Assembly (NCBI GenBank): GCA_964349045.1
Contig: CAYGFI010000069.1
Location: 1 to 23,368, forward strand
Reading direction: 5' to 3'
Length of the DNA stretch: 23,368 bases
Source: JACJXF01 sp964349045
GTDB taxonomy: Bacteria > Bacteroidota > Bacteroidia > Bacteroidales > GCA-2748055
In this document: piece after piece, positions 1 through 6,569 of the stretch
Numbering within the stretch: the first letter of the stretch is position 1
Layout of the letters: each line of letters opens with the position of its first letter
Translations under genes and position numbers: made by a program
The notes under the pieces: generated by a model
What the model was told of the DNA's origin: nothing
Seen by the model: the letters and a program-made list of their open reading frames with translations, nothing else
Databases searched by the model: none

Positions 1-16
1 TTCGGGGTTTTTTCTT
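1..16 (+). terminator. Possible 3' half of a plus-strand terminator
   Basis: The window opens with a GC-containing stretch followed at once by a run of six T and more pyrimidines. This is what the right arm and U-tract of an intrinsic terminator look like. The left arm would lie outside the window, so the hairpin cannot be confirmed. If real, it ends a plus-strand gene to the left, convergent with the GH9 gene. Confidence 0.22.
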
Positions 17-116
17 AAAGATAATGATATCTAATCATTTGACAGTGAGATGTTTTCAGAACTTATGAACATCCCCTGGTACTCATGGAAATATATTTTA
101 AAGTACAACTATAAGT

Positions 117-141
117 TACAAAATGTAAGTTACATTTTGTA
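117..141. repeat. 25-nt near-perfect palindrome after the GH9 stop
   Basis: Two 12-base arms (117-128 and 130-141) are perfect reverse complements around one central G at 129. The palindrome sits 7 nt beyond the stop codon of the GH9 C-terminal fragment. It is AT-rich and has no T-run after it on either strand, so it is a poor classical terminator. It could be a transcript-end hairpin or a dimeric regulator site. The symmetry is directly visible; the role is unknown. Confidence 0.4.
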
Positions 142-147
142 CTATTT

Positions 148-636
148 CTATTCCATTTCTTTAACAATATCGTTAACGGCATTTGCCAGGAAAACATACC
201 AGGCTCCGCCACCGATAACACATTCGTTTTCACCCCACAAGAAAGGCCAATCATCTTTATTTTCAAGATAGTCTGGCTTCAATAATATCAATCCGGGAAC
301 AACACCTCCGGCAATGGTTGTGAAATCGGCCCTGTTGTTTCCATAGGCAACTTTTTTGGAACGGGTTCCTACTGCATTTACAAACGATATATTGGAATAA
401 GGGTGACAGCCAAAAATAAAATTGAGCCCTTTATAAACATATTCCTTTCCAATTACATCAGGATAAGCTTTATGTGCAAAATAATTGGTAATTGACCAAT
501 TGATCACATCTGAACTTCCTCCCCATCCGCCTTTCGCTAACGGAACTCCATAGGGATTATCATTTTCAATTCCGGCAGCGGATTCTTTATATTTGATAAT
601 GTAATCCCTGAGTTTGGCTTTATATGTTGCGTCCAT
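148..636 (-). CDS. C-terminal fragment of the GH9 glycoside hydrolase (split by frameshift)
   Basis: This 162-residue reading frame holds the end of the GH9 catalytic domain whose start lies in the adjacent frame at 640-2810. It contains the late GH9 landmarks: a segment around residues 75-115 with His-Pro, SFV-like and GVVPG elements, and a final block around residues 133-150 with LWGENECVIGG. Glu138 there is the best candidate for the catalytic acid. The ATG at 636 is almost certainly not a natural start: it lies inside the domain, there is no signal peptide, and the upstream frame carries the rest of the enzyme. Adding one G at the CC of 633-634 (plus-strand view) would read through as ...AYLTW-DATYK... 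and join the two pieces into about 887 residues. A real mutation or a one-base assembly error are both possible. Without this piece the enzyme lacks its acid residue. Confidence 0.75.
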   Translation of the reverse strand: MDATYKAKLRDYIIKYKESAAGIENDNPYGVPLAKGGWGGSSDVINWSITNYFAHKAYPDVIGKEYVYKGLNFIFGCHPYSNISFVNAVGTRSKKVAYGNNRADFTTIAGGVVPGLILLKPDYLENKDDWPFLWGENECVIGGGAWYVFLANAVNDIVKEME

Positions 637-2810
637 GTAAGGTATGCCATCAAGGCAGGATTAAAGGTTCCTCTCCCTCCAAAGCCAGCAGAAAAACCTG
701 AATTTGTGCCTGTCCTTGCTGTTGATCGTTCAAGCAATGGCCAGATTAGTTCCAAAAACCGGTCAGCATATTTCTTTTCTTTTGTGGAAATATATAATTG
801 AAGCACGGCATTCACATCCGCACCTCTGCCTGCCATCATCGTCACAGGGTCGCCGGAATTATTAGAGGAGTTTTTTGTTACACTATCAGCTTCTTCCAGG
901 AGTTTTATAGCACACGCCAGACTCTTGCCGGCTAGTTCGTTGTTGAAACCACGCAGGGCACGACTTGCAGCTGCCAGCGATGCAGCCGTTTGATAATCCA
1001 GGAAAGAACTGCGATTGGTAAATGCCCATCGGTCATCCGGAGTGCCGCTTGATAAACCGTCAGTTTCATACGGTTTAAGTTTTGGATTATAGGGAAGGTT
1101 ATCCGTTTCAGTGACTGCATCACCCAGATGATGGTATTGATGCAGGCTGGGTACAATAATACCGCGAACCGGGTGACCGATATTTTCAACCTGTGCAACC
1201 AGGTTTAAGGTCCCGTGTTCAATCTGCTGCAAAATATCGGGTTTTCCATCGGGACGGTGAATATCCACAAAGCGGGTCTTCTGATCAATATAAGTTTCAT
1301 CCCTGTTGATTTTGAAATTTTCCCATGAATCAACAAAACTTGAAATGACGCTGTTGTGCGAACCGGTCTGAATATCGAAATCACCGGCATCGAACCACCC
1401 GCCTACTGCCATCCCGGGTATACGCTCCAGGGGTTTGTATTTGGTTTCGGTCGTCGGACCCTGCTTGTAACCGTCGAAATGCTGATGGTTTAACGGAGCC
1501 TGAAGACAATCATCGAGATAAGGCGCCCCATGCCATGTGCGGTATGCCTCGTTAACTTCCATGTGGTCCATTTGTACCGGGAACCAGACATCCATGGTCG
1601 GGTGCCAAACATTATCGTATACATTTGGCCCTATTACGAATTTATTTGTCTTTTGACTGCCATATTCAATGTAGTAAACACCAGGCTCTTTAACCGGACT
1701 GAAATCTAACTTTGCATAATTATAGCGAAGGTATTTTCCCCATACTTTCACTTCACCTTTAAATTTTTCAACCTGTTTACCTTCGGCAGTAACCTGGAAA
1801 ATGGAAGCAGTTTTTATCGGCGCGTCATTTATATCCAGCTCAATAACAGCAATTTTCTCCTGATCCGGAGTATATCCAACCTGGGAAAAACCAATAACCG
1901 GTTTTCTGATCCAGTTGGGTATGGCATTTAGCTCAAGGTACCAGGTTAACACTTTACCGGTTTTTCCGGCAGGAATCAAACTACGGACAACAAACCAACC
2001 GTTTTGAGCCAGGTCACGGCCATCAAAAAGCATAAGATCAGCATCCATGGCTTGAACTTTTACAAGGCATTCAGGTTCCCCGGGCGACAATAATAGGGTT
2101 TTGCCGGTTGCCAGCGGATAAGGCACTATAAATTCGCCACGTCCCCTGTCATCGAATGTTGTATGTCCACTATACTGAGGTATTTTTTTGATTATCGATT
2201 CAATTTTTGTATTACCGGAAGGATAACTAGGAAAATTACCTGGCATACCATCCATCAGATACGTTTTCTCAAAGTAAGTTGAAGGTAAAAATTCAAGGTT
2301 AAACCCGGCGCTTCCTTCAAGTTCTTTTGGAAGCGGTTTATCCAGGTATACACTAATTTCCACTCCTTTATCTTTGGATGTGACATTAAGTTTAGAGTTG
2401 AAATTGAATTCCTTATAATTCAGCTCAACTGTAATGGTTTTAGCAGCCTGATCCACTTTGCGATTAATCATCGCAGGTATCAGATCCCATTGCTCCGGGG
2501 TATTCTGCAGCCTTACAGCGCCACCAGTAGATGTTCGAACCCCATGGTGAATAATTTCGATTCCGGCAGTTTTTTCATCGAAGAACATACCATTAAATTC
2601 ATTACTGTACACAAACACGTTAACGCCCTGTGCTTCAAAATAATTCAAATCATTCAATTCTAGTTTCTGTCCGAAAGTATTGGTTACAAACAGAAGAGAG
2701 GTGATAAGGAAAATGGATTTTAAATTTCTCTCAAATAGATATCTTTTTGTATAATTCGATTTATATTGCTTTGAATAAAAAATCTTTAATTTTTCTTTCA
2801 TATACTGCAT
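537..2810 (-). CDS. Secreted glycoside hydrolase family 9 enzyme, N-terminal and central part (frameshifted)
   Basis: GH9 enzymes are inverting endo- or exo-acting hydrolases of beta-glucans such as cellulose, glucomannan or mixed-linkage glucan. The protein starts with a long basic n-region and a hydrophobic stretch at about residues 31-47 ending in FGQ, consistent with export. Residues 50-300 form a beta-rich region I cannot name. Residues 305-395 match the Ig-like domain that precedes many GH9 domains (GFSQVGY start). The catalytic domain begins near 400 and shows GGWFDAGDFD at 470-479, with the Asp pair that serves as catalytic base. The true frame ends around residue 725 (nt about 634); the last 32 residues are out-of-frame read-through. 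The start could be the ATG at 2810 or at 2801. GH43 lies upstream on the same strand, suggesting a shared polysaccharide target. No SusC/SusD pair is in the window. Confidence 0.85.
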   Translation of the reverse strand: MQYMKEKLKIFYSKQYKSNYTKRYLFERNLKSIFLITSLLFVTNTFGQKLELNDLNYFEAQGVNVFVYSNEFNGMFFDEKTAGIEIIHHGVRTSTGGAVRLQNTPEQWDLIPAMINRKVDQAAKTITVELNYKEFNFNSKLNVTSKDKGVEISVYLDKPLPKELEGSAGFNLEFLPSTYFEKTYLMDGMPGNFPSYPSGNTKIESIIKKIPQYSGHTTFDDRGRGEFIVPYPLATGKTLLLSPGEPECLVKVQAMDADLMLFDGRDLAQNGWFVVRSLIPAGKTGKVLTWYLELNAIPNWIRKPVIGFSQVGYTPDQEKIAVIELDINDAPIKTASIFQVTAEGKQVEKFKGEVKVWGKYLRYNYAKLDFSPVKEPGVYYIEYGSQKTNKFVIGPNVYDNVWHPTMDVWFPVQMDHMEVNEAYRTWHGAPYLDDCLQAPLNHQHFDGYKQGPTTETKYKPLERIPGMAVGGWFDAGDFDIQTGSHNSVISSFVDSWENFKINRDETYIDQKTRFVDIHRPDGKPDILQQIEHGTLNLVAQVENIGHPVRGIIVPSLHQYHHLGDAVTETDNLPYNPKLKPYETDGLSSGTPDDRWAFTNRSSFLDYQTAASLAAASRALRGFNNELAGKSLACAIKLLEEADSVTKNSSNNSGDPVTMMAGRGADVNAVLQLYISTKEKKYADRFLELIWPLLERSTARTGTNSGFSAGFGGRGTFNPALMAYLTWTQHIKPNSGITLSNIKNPLPELKMIIPMEFR

Positions 2811-2888
2811 AAGCTTAAGTTAATTCAGATTCATTTCATCGATTATGTCTGGCTTTAATAAACATAATTAAGATAGGCTAAAGTTATA
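2811..2888 (-). promoter_or_regulatory. GH9 upstream region, no clear promoter
   Basis: This AT-rich spacer lies between the GH43 terminator-like hairpin and the GH9 start. It should hold the GH9 promoter if the hairpin stops transcription. On the minus strand I see only one-mismatch versions of the Bacteroidota -7 box (TAACTTTA near 2878-2885 and TATGTTTA near 2863-2870) and no convincing -33 TTTG, so the assignment is weak. Confidence 0.2.
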
Positions 2889-2926
2889 AAAGTCTGATCA
2901 ATCATTACGGTGATTAATCAGACTTT
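2889..2926 (-). terminator. Hairpin terminator overlapping the GH43 stop codon
   Basis: Arms 2889-2904 and 2911-2926 pair at 15 of 16 positions around a six-base loop at 2905-2910. The GH43 stop codon (2914-2916) lies inside the hairpin. On the minus strand the hairpin ends in CTTTTATAACTTT, a modest U-rich tail. It is nearly symmetric and could act in both directions. It suggests that GH43 and GH9 are at least partly separate transcripts. Confidence 0.55.
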
Positions 2927-4497
2927 AAATTTCCAAATAGAGTATTTTCCTCAATATGGAAGTAATCAAAATCGGCAAATCCACCGGCGGTCTTAGTTGC
3001 ATAATTAAAGAGACCATACCTGTAGCCCATAAAATGAGGTATTGAATATACCATTTTAAGAGGCTCGCCAATCTCTGACCAAGATTTGCCGTCGAGACTG
3101 TAAAAGAAACTGGCGCTATCGGCCCTGTCCGTAAAATTGCAATCTATTTTAAAGAAGACCGTATTCCTGTTTAACGGCACACTTTCTGCTTCAACAGTTT
3201 TACCCGGGCCGGCGCTTACCATTACAACATATTTAACTCCCTTGTCAATTTTGACCCCTGCCAGGCCAAAGTTTTTTTGTAAAAGGCTTAATCCTGCAAA
3301 ATCGCCGTCTTTCATGTGCGATACATCTACAAGTGTCGATGCGGAACATTCCGGACCAAATGTTCTTTGAGTCAGTGTATTTCTGGCCAATATAAAGGAA
3401 GTATCAACTCGTCCGGTGGTCAGGCGCAGATAGCCTTTTCGTTGGGTTACCGACCAATGTTTATTATCGGGGTTATGGTTCCACTGCCAAACCAATGGCA
3501 GCGCCGGTTCGCCTTTCTTTCTATTAAATTCGTCGGATGCCACAATACCCGGGATCAATCCTTTACAAGCAGGGAGATCAAGCGTATCAGGCGCTTTACC
3601 GTTTATTCCAGGCGCCGGCCAGCCATCTTCCCATTTAACCGGTACCAGGTAAGGAATCCGACCCACGGCTCCATTATCGCGGAACAAATAGGCAAACCAA
3701 TTGTCATCGGGAGTATCAATCAGACCACCTTGTGCAATACCCCTGTCCTGAAATACTACTTTGCCTTCATACGGTCCGGTAATCTTATCGGCCCTGTGAA
3801 CCAACACGGTACGCATACCGCCTTCCGGCCAGGTGATATTGAAAAGATAGTATTTGCCATTCACTTTAAAAAGCTGGGAACCTTCGGCAGGCAGACCATT
3901 TTTTGATCCGGCAGGGGCGCTTGCATTTTCGATGAGGACTCTTTCGGTACTTTCCTTAATTCCTGAGAGACCCTCATTAAGTTCAACAATCATAAGTTTG
4001 CCGGCGCCATAAATCATGTAGGACCGGCCGTCATCATCGAAAAACAGGGTATTGTCGTGGTAAGCAGGTTTAAAGGAAGTCACCTGCCAGGAACCTTTTT
4101 TAATGTCTTTAGTTGAAAATATGTATGTTTTTCCTGTAGTTTGAGCGAAAGTTGAAACATAAAAAGTTTCATTATGGTAACGCATGCTGCTTGCCCAGGA
4201 ACCTCGCCCATAGTTACTTTTGCTGTTTTTGAGGGTCAGCTCATCTAACGTGTCGAGGACATCGTAGGCATAGCTTACAATTTCCCAGTTCACCAGATCT
4301 TTGGACTCCATGACAGGCACACCCGGACTCATGTGCATGGTTGTACTGCTCATATAATAAGTGTCTCCAACCCGAACCATCGACATATCCGGTACATCAG
4401 CATAAATAACAGGATTTTGAGCCCAAATTTCCTGTGCAGTGGAAGTATTTAAGAATAAGATTGTTAAGAATAATGATCCCAAAATTCGTGTAAGCAT
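2914..4497 (-). CDS. Secreted glycoside hydrolase family 43 protein (beta-xylosidase/arabinofuranosidase type)
   Basis: GH43 enzymes are five-bladed beta-propeller hydrolases that remove xylose or arabinose from plant hemicellulose. The 527-residue protein has a signal peptide at 1-21 ending in TAQ. The propeller spans about 25-305. The three catalytic acids can be placed: Asp37 (base, in PDMSMVRVGDTYY), Asp148 (pKa modulator, in HDNTLFFDDDG) and Glu205 (acid, in AEGSQLFK). Residues 310-515 match the beta-xylosidase C-terminal ConA-like sandwich, with NHNPDNKHWS and ARNTLTQRTFGP as landmarks. Both domains are full length, so the gene looks intact. The start fits the signal peptide. The exact specificity (xylosidase, arabinofuranosidase or exo-xylanase) cannot be read from sequence. 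GH9 follows 103 nt downstream, and the YoeB toxin gene ends 66 nt upstream on the same strand. Confidence 0.9.
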   Translation of the reverse strand: MLTRILGSLFLTILFLNTSTAQEIWAQNPVIYADVPDMSMVRVGDTYYMSSTTMHMSPGVPVMESKDLVNWEIVSYAYDVLDTLDELTLKNSKSNYGRGSWASSMRYHNETFYVSTFAQTTGKTYIFSTKDIKKGSWQVTSFKPAYHDNTLFFDDDGRSYMIYGAGKLMIVELNEGLSGIKESTERVLIENASAPAGSKNGLPAEGSQLFKVNGKYYLFNITWPEGGMRTVLVHRADKITGPYEGKVVFQDRGIAQGGLIDTPDDNWFAYLFRDNGAVGRIPYLVPVKWEDGWPAPGINGKAPDTLDLPACKGLIPGIVASDEFNRKKGEPALPLVWQWNHNPDNKHWSVTQRKGYLRLTTGRVDTSFILARNTLTQRTFGPECSASTLVDVSHMKDGDFAGLSLLQKNFGLAGVKIDKGVKYVVMVSAGPGKTVEAESVPLNRNTVFFKIDCNFTDRADSASFFYSLDGKSWSEIGEPLKMVYSIPHFMGYRYGLFNYATKTAGGFADFDYFHIEENTLFGNLKSD

Positions 4498-4563
4498 TTA
4501 ATATGATAATTTTTATGGTTTATGAGTATTTTAATTTGTTAATCTTTACCAGAATGTTGTGTT

Positions 4564-4824
4564 TCATTTTTCATAATGGTATCTGCAACTATAAATCAGT
4601 AATTCATTATCAATAACCTGATAAACCAATCGATGCTCTCTATCAATCCTTCGTGACCAAAATCCTTTTAAATCAAATCTTAAAGATTCAGGTTTCCCAA
4701 TTCCTTCAAATGGGCGCCGTTGAATGTCCTTTATTAATTCATTGATTTTTTTGAGCATCTTTTTATCTTCATTGAGCCAGGAAATATAGTCTTCCCATGC
4801 ATTTTCCGAAAAAATAATTCTCAT
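4564..4824 (-). CDS. yoeB: YoeB-family mRNA interferase toxin
   Basis: YoeB binds the ribosome and cleaves mRNA at the A site. This 86-residue protein aligns without gaps to the well-known E. coli YoeB over its whole length. Conserved blocks are KKINELIKDIQRRPFEG at about 25-41, GFWSRRI at 54-60, EHRLVY at 63-68 and the terminal CRYHY. The catalytic set Glu46, Arg65, His83 and Tyr84 is present at the same numbering, so the toxin should be active. Its ATG overlaps the antitoxin stop as TAATG at 4826-4822, which couples translation of the two genes. Two residues after the usual final Tyr (Glu-Lys) are the only extension. Confidence 0.95.
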   Translation of the reverse strand: MRIIFSENAWEDYISWLNEDKKMLKKINELIKDIQRRPFEGIGKPESLRFDLKGFWSRRIDREHRLVYQVIDNELLIYSCRYHYEK

Positions 4825-5078
4825 TATTCTTCTATTAATTTTTCGCGGACTATCTTGCCTTTTTTCATCTGGTTAACTGATTCATATAATCGATCAGCAT
4901 TTGCTTTCGAACTAAGCAAATGCATAGTTTCAATAATTGAATTATATTCATCCAGTGAAATAAGCACCGTTCCATTGCCCGACCCTCTTTTAATAATCAG
5001 AGTCTCATTATTATTTTCAACATCATCCAGGAATTTTTTAAGTCCGGTCCTGAATTCTGTATAATTTGCAGCTATCAT
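4824..5078 (-). CDS. yefM: YefM/Phd-family antitoxin
   Basis: This 84-residue protein is the partner of YoeB: it binds and blocks the toxin and represses the operon. The N-terminal half has the Phd/YefM DNA-binding fold pattern: Tyr-Thr-Glu-Phe-Arg near residue 6, then a run of Asn and acidic residues, then an IIKRGSGNGTVLISLDEYNSI strand-helix block at about 28-48. The C-terminal half is charged and helical, as expected for the toxin-binding segment. The stop overlaps the yoeB start by one base. A 14-base inverted repeat covers its promoter (5097-5132) and is the probable autoregulatory operator. Confidence 0.9.
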   Translation of the reverse strand: MIAANYTEFRTGLKKFLDDVENNNETLIIKRGSGNGTVLISLDEYNSIIETMHLLSSKANADRLYESVNQMKKGKIVREKLIEE

Positions 5079-5096
5079 GATAATTTTTATTTAAGT

Positions 5097-5132
5097 GATT
5101 AATAGAGTACAAATATAAGTACTTTATTAATC
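5097..5132 (-). promoter_or_regulatory. yefM promoter within a palindromic operator
   Basis: Arms 5097-5110 and 5119-5132 are reverse complements at 13 of 14 positions around an 8-base spacer. Each arm carries a GTAC core next to the spacer, comparable with the TGTACA-type cores known for E. coli YefM operators. On the minus strand TATATTTG (5117-5110), an exact TAnnTTTG Bacteroidota -7 box, lies over the spacer, 31 nt before the ATG. A repressor bound to the palindrome would cover the promoter. No well-spaced -33 TTTG was found. Confidence 0.5.
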
Positions 5133-5386
5133 AAAATCGATACAACGAAATTTAATAGTTGTCGATTTTAACATGGTAATATCGGGAAGTTCTTTGGCGC
5201 TCGTCCGCCACCTTTGCCATGGGCGGCTATAGAGAATCATTTGTATATTGTTACGCTCAACGATAGCCGTAGTTGCCGGCTTTCATAGACGATTTCTGTC
5301 AGACGATAACGATGTTGATTAATTGCACCGGACACCAAAACCTCTCAGTGCCAGGCAATTACGGTTACCGTTTGTTGTTACAGTGC
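5133..5386. other. Non-coding, hairpin-rich spacer between two TA modules
   Basis: No plausible gene is seen on either strand. The stretch is more GC-rich than the neighbouring spacers and is full of short hairpins, such as TGGCG/CGCCA near 5197-5213 and AGCCG/CGGCT near 5265-5282, plus the long bulged stem at 5304-5370. It looks like a repeat or recombination-site region, not a promoter region. Whether copies occur elsewhere in the genome cannot be judged from one window. Confidence 0.4.
5304..5370 (-). repeat. Bulged inverted repeat, weakly attC-like, 3' of hepT
   Basis: The inner stem pairs 5321-5335 with 5348-5360, with one mismatch and two single bulged bases (5327 and 5332) on the same side. 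The outer stem pairs 5304-5310 with 5364-5370 at six of seven positions. An asymmetric 10/3-base internal loop separates them. A stem with same-side extrahelical bases, just downstream of a TA gene stop, recalls integron attC sites. The outer boxes do not match the RYYYAAC/GTTRRRY consensus, so I call it only an imperfect hairpin repeat with a possible link. Confidence 0.3.
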
Positions 5387-5728
5387 TTAGTATTCCTTGA
5401 TGAGATTCGCTATCTCAGCTTTTAAACTAGGAAGATGGTTTATTACTATTCCCCAAATATTCTCATCTGAAATAGAATCGTATCCATGAATGATTTGATT
5501 TCGTAAACCAACAATTCTTTGTGCATTTTCAATCCTTAAATCAGGATCTTCTTTTAAAATCCGATTCATAGCTTCGCCAATGATCTCAAGGTTTCTTTCG
5601 ATTGCCCGTCGAAGAATTATATCGCGTTTATATTCTTGGAAAGATTTGTGTCTATTGACAAAATATGTATCTACCTCATCAATTGCTATTTTAATGTCAT
5701 ATAGACATTTAAGCACTTTTTCGTTCAT
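5387..5728 (-). CDS. hepT: HepT-like HEPN RNase toxin
   Basis: HepT is a small all-helical HEPN ribonuclease that is silenced by its MntA partner, which adds AMP units to a tyrosine. This 113-residue protein has the family pattern: the ERNLEIIGEAMNRI helix near 44-57 and the RX4HXY motif as RNQIIHGY at 76-83, with Arg76 and His81 as catalytic residues and Tyr83 as the AMPylation target. All key residues are present. The gene overlaps the upstream mntA by 20 nt, so the two are cotranscribed. HepT is downstream of the antitoxin, the usual order for this pair. Confidence 0.9.
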   Translation of the reverse strand: MNEKVLKCLYDIKIAIDEVDTYFVNRHKSFQEYKRDIILRRAIERNLEIIGEAMNRILKEDPDLRIENAQRIVGLRNQIIHGYDSISDENIWGIVINHLPSLKAEIANLIKEY

Positions 5729-6020
5729 AAATTAGCTTTTTGTCGCGATCAACAATTTTTCTGAATATTGGATTTCTTATTGCCTGATTCTCTATTACAT
5801 CTACTGAACGGCTCAAAACTTTTTCAAGCCCTTCCTTGAAATCCATATAGTTGTCAAAATATCTATTAAGATCAATATCATCGAATTGAACTAACACATC
5901 AACATCACTTGAATCATTAAAACTATGAGTGAGGACAGAACCAAAAAGATATAATTCTTTAACATTGTGTTGATCACACAACCTTATTATAGCTTCTATA
6001 TTTTTATTTATCAGCTCCAT
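5709..6020 (-). CDS. mntA: MntA-like minimal nucleotidyltransferase antitoxin
   Basis: MntA proteins transfer AMP from ATP onto HepT and so block its RNase site. The 103-residue sequence shows the polymerase-beta-type core: GSV at 27-29, then DSSDVDVLV with Asp39 and Asp41 as metal ligands, and a later Asp74 in RSVDVIE as the likely third acid. That is a complete minimal nucleotidyltransferase. It overlaps hepT by 20 nt. A TATATTTG -7 box lies only 5 nt before its ATG, which hints at a leaderless or nearly leaderless transcript. Confidence 0.9.
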   Translation of the reverse strand: MELINKNIEAIIRLCDQHNVKELYLFGSVLTHSFNDSSDVDVLVQFDDIDLNRYFDNYMDFKEGLEKVLSRSVDVIENQAIRNPIFRKIVDRDKKLIYERKSA

Positions 6021-6024
6021 ATAG

Positions 6025-6032
6025 CAAATATA
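6025..6032 (-). promoter_or_regulatory. -7 box of mntA-hepT
   Basis: On the minus strand this reads TATATTTG, an exact match to the TAnnTTTG -7 element. Transcription would start within a few bases of the mntA ATG (6018-6020). No TTTG -33 box is visible at the expected spacing, so this is a motif match only. Confidence 0.3.
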
Positions 6033-6238
6033 TGAAATTTATGTGAATGTGTAGTTTCTGCCCTTAGCATTGTACCCGATTAGTTTATATGTCCCCATTT
6101 TATGAGGCCTTTCCAGCCAATATAGTCAAATAAATCTGAAAAATTTCAGCTTTTATGTGAGAGGCTAATTATTAAGATGGACTGAAATAATTTCGTAACT
6201 TTTCACCCAATTCAATACATTGATAACTGATCAAATAA

Positions 6239-6359
6239 TTTTACCACAATAAACACTAAGATAAAACACAAGGTCCACAAAGTGTTCAATTTAAGTATTA
6301 GATCATTTTCTTTGCACTTTGTGCCCATTGTGAATCCTTTGTGTCCATTGTGGTTAAAA
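6239..6359. repeat. Long imperfect inverted repeat, CACAA-rich arms
   Basis: Left arm 6239-6284 and right arm 6315-6359 are imperfect reverse complements over about 45 bases, with shared blocks such as ACCACAAT, ACAC.AAG.AT and CACAAAGTG. A 30-base AT-rich loop separates them. Each arm also repeats CACAA internally about every 12-14 bases. It resembles the CACAAAG-type intergenic repeats I recall from Bacteroidota genomes, but I cannot verify copy number here. It could be a MITE-like element or a transcript-end structure. Confidence 0.5.
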
Positions 6360-6569
6360 TATTTAAATTCAACTGATTAGATTTTTTTGTCAAAAGGTGA
6401 ATAAACACATTTGCTGAATATAATAAAATTGATGCTAACACAATTTAAAACATGAATGACATGAACATAAAACCTATTAAATCAAAATCAGATGATCAGC
6501 TGACCAGATAAGCCGGGTATGATTGACAACATATAGAGGAATAGCCGAAAAGCCCACACGAAAACAATT

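Larger units (their letters stand above)
6021..6569. other. 549-nt intergenic region without a gene
   Basis: I find no credible protein gene here; the longest ATG frame noticed (from 6452) is 19 codons. Contents are the mntA -7 box at 6025-6032, a small hairpin at 6136-6149 (CTGAAA/TTTCAG), the long imperfect inverted repeat at 6239-6359, and an 8-base palindrome TCAGCTGA near 6496-6503 that could belong to the DUF1015 transcript end. The rest is AT-rich and featureless. Confidence 0.5.

Noticed and set aside
624..640. Programmed ribosomal frameshift in the GH9 gene
   Set aside because: No slippery heptamer, A-run or downstream stem is visible at the junction, and GH9 enzymes are not known to use frameshifting.
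3316..3906. 196-codon plus-strand frame opposite GH43
   Set aside because: It lies fully antisense to an intact GH43 propeller with placed catalytic residues, and its translation shows no family pattern.
5133..5386. Integron cassette array
   Set aside because: Only one stem is seen, the R boxes miss the attC consensus, and no integrase gene is in the window. It is kept only as a weak attC-like repeat.
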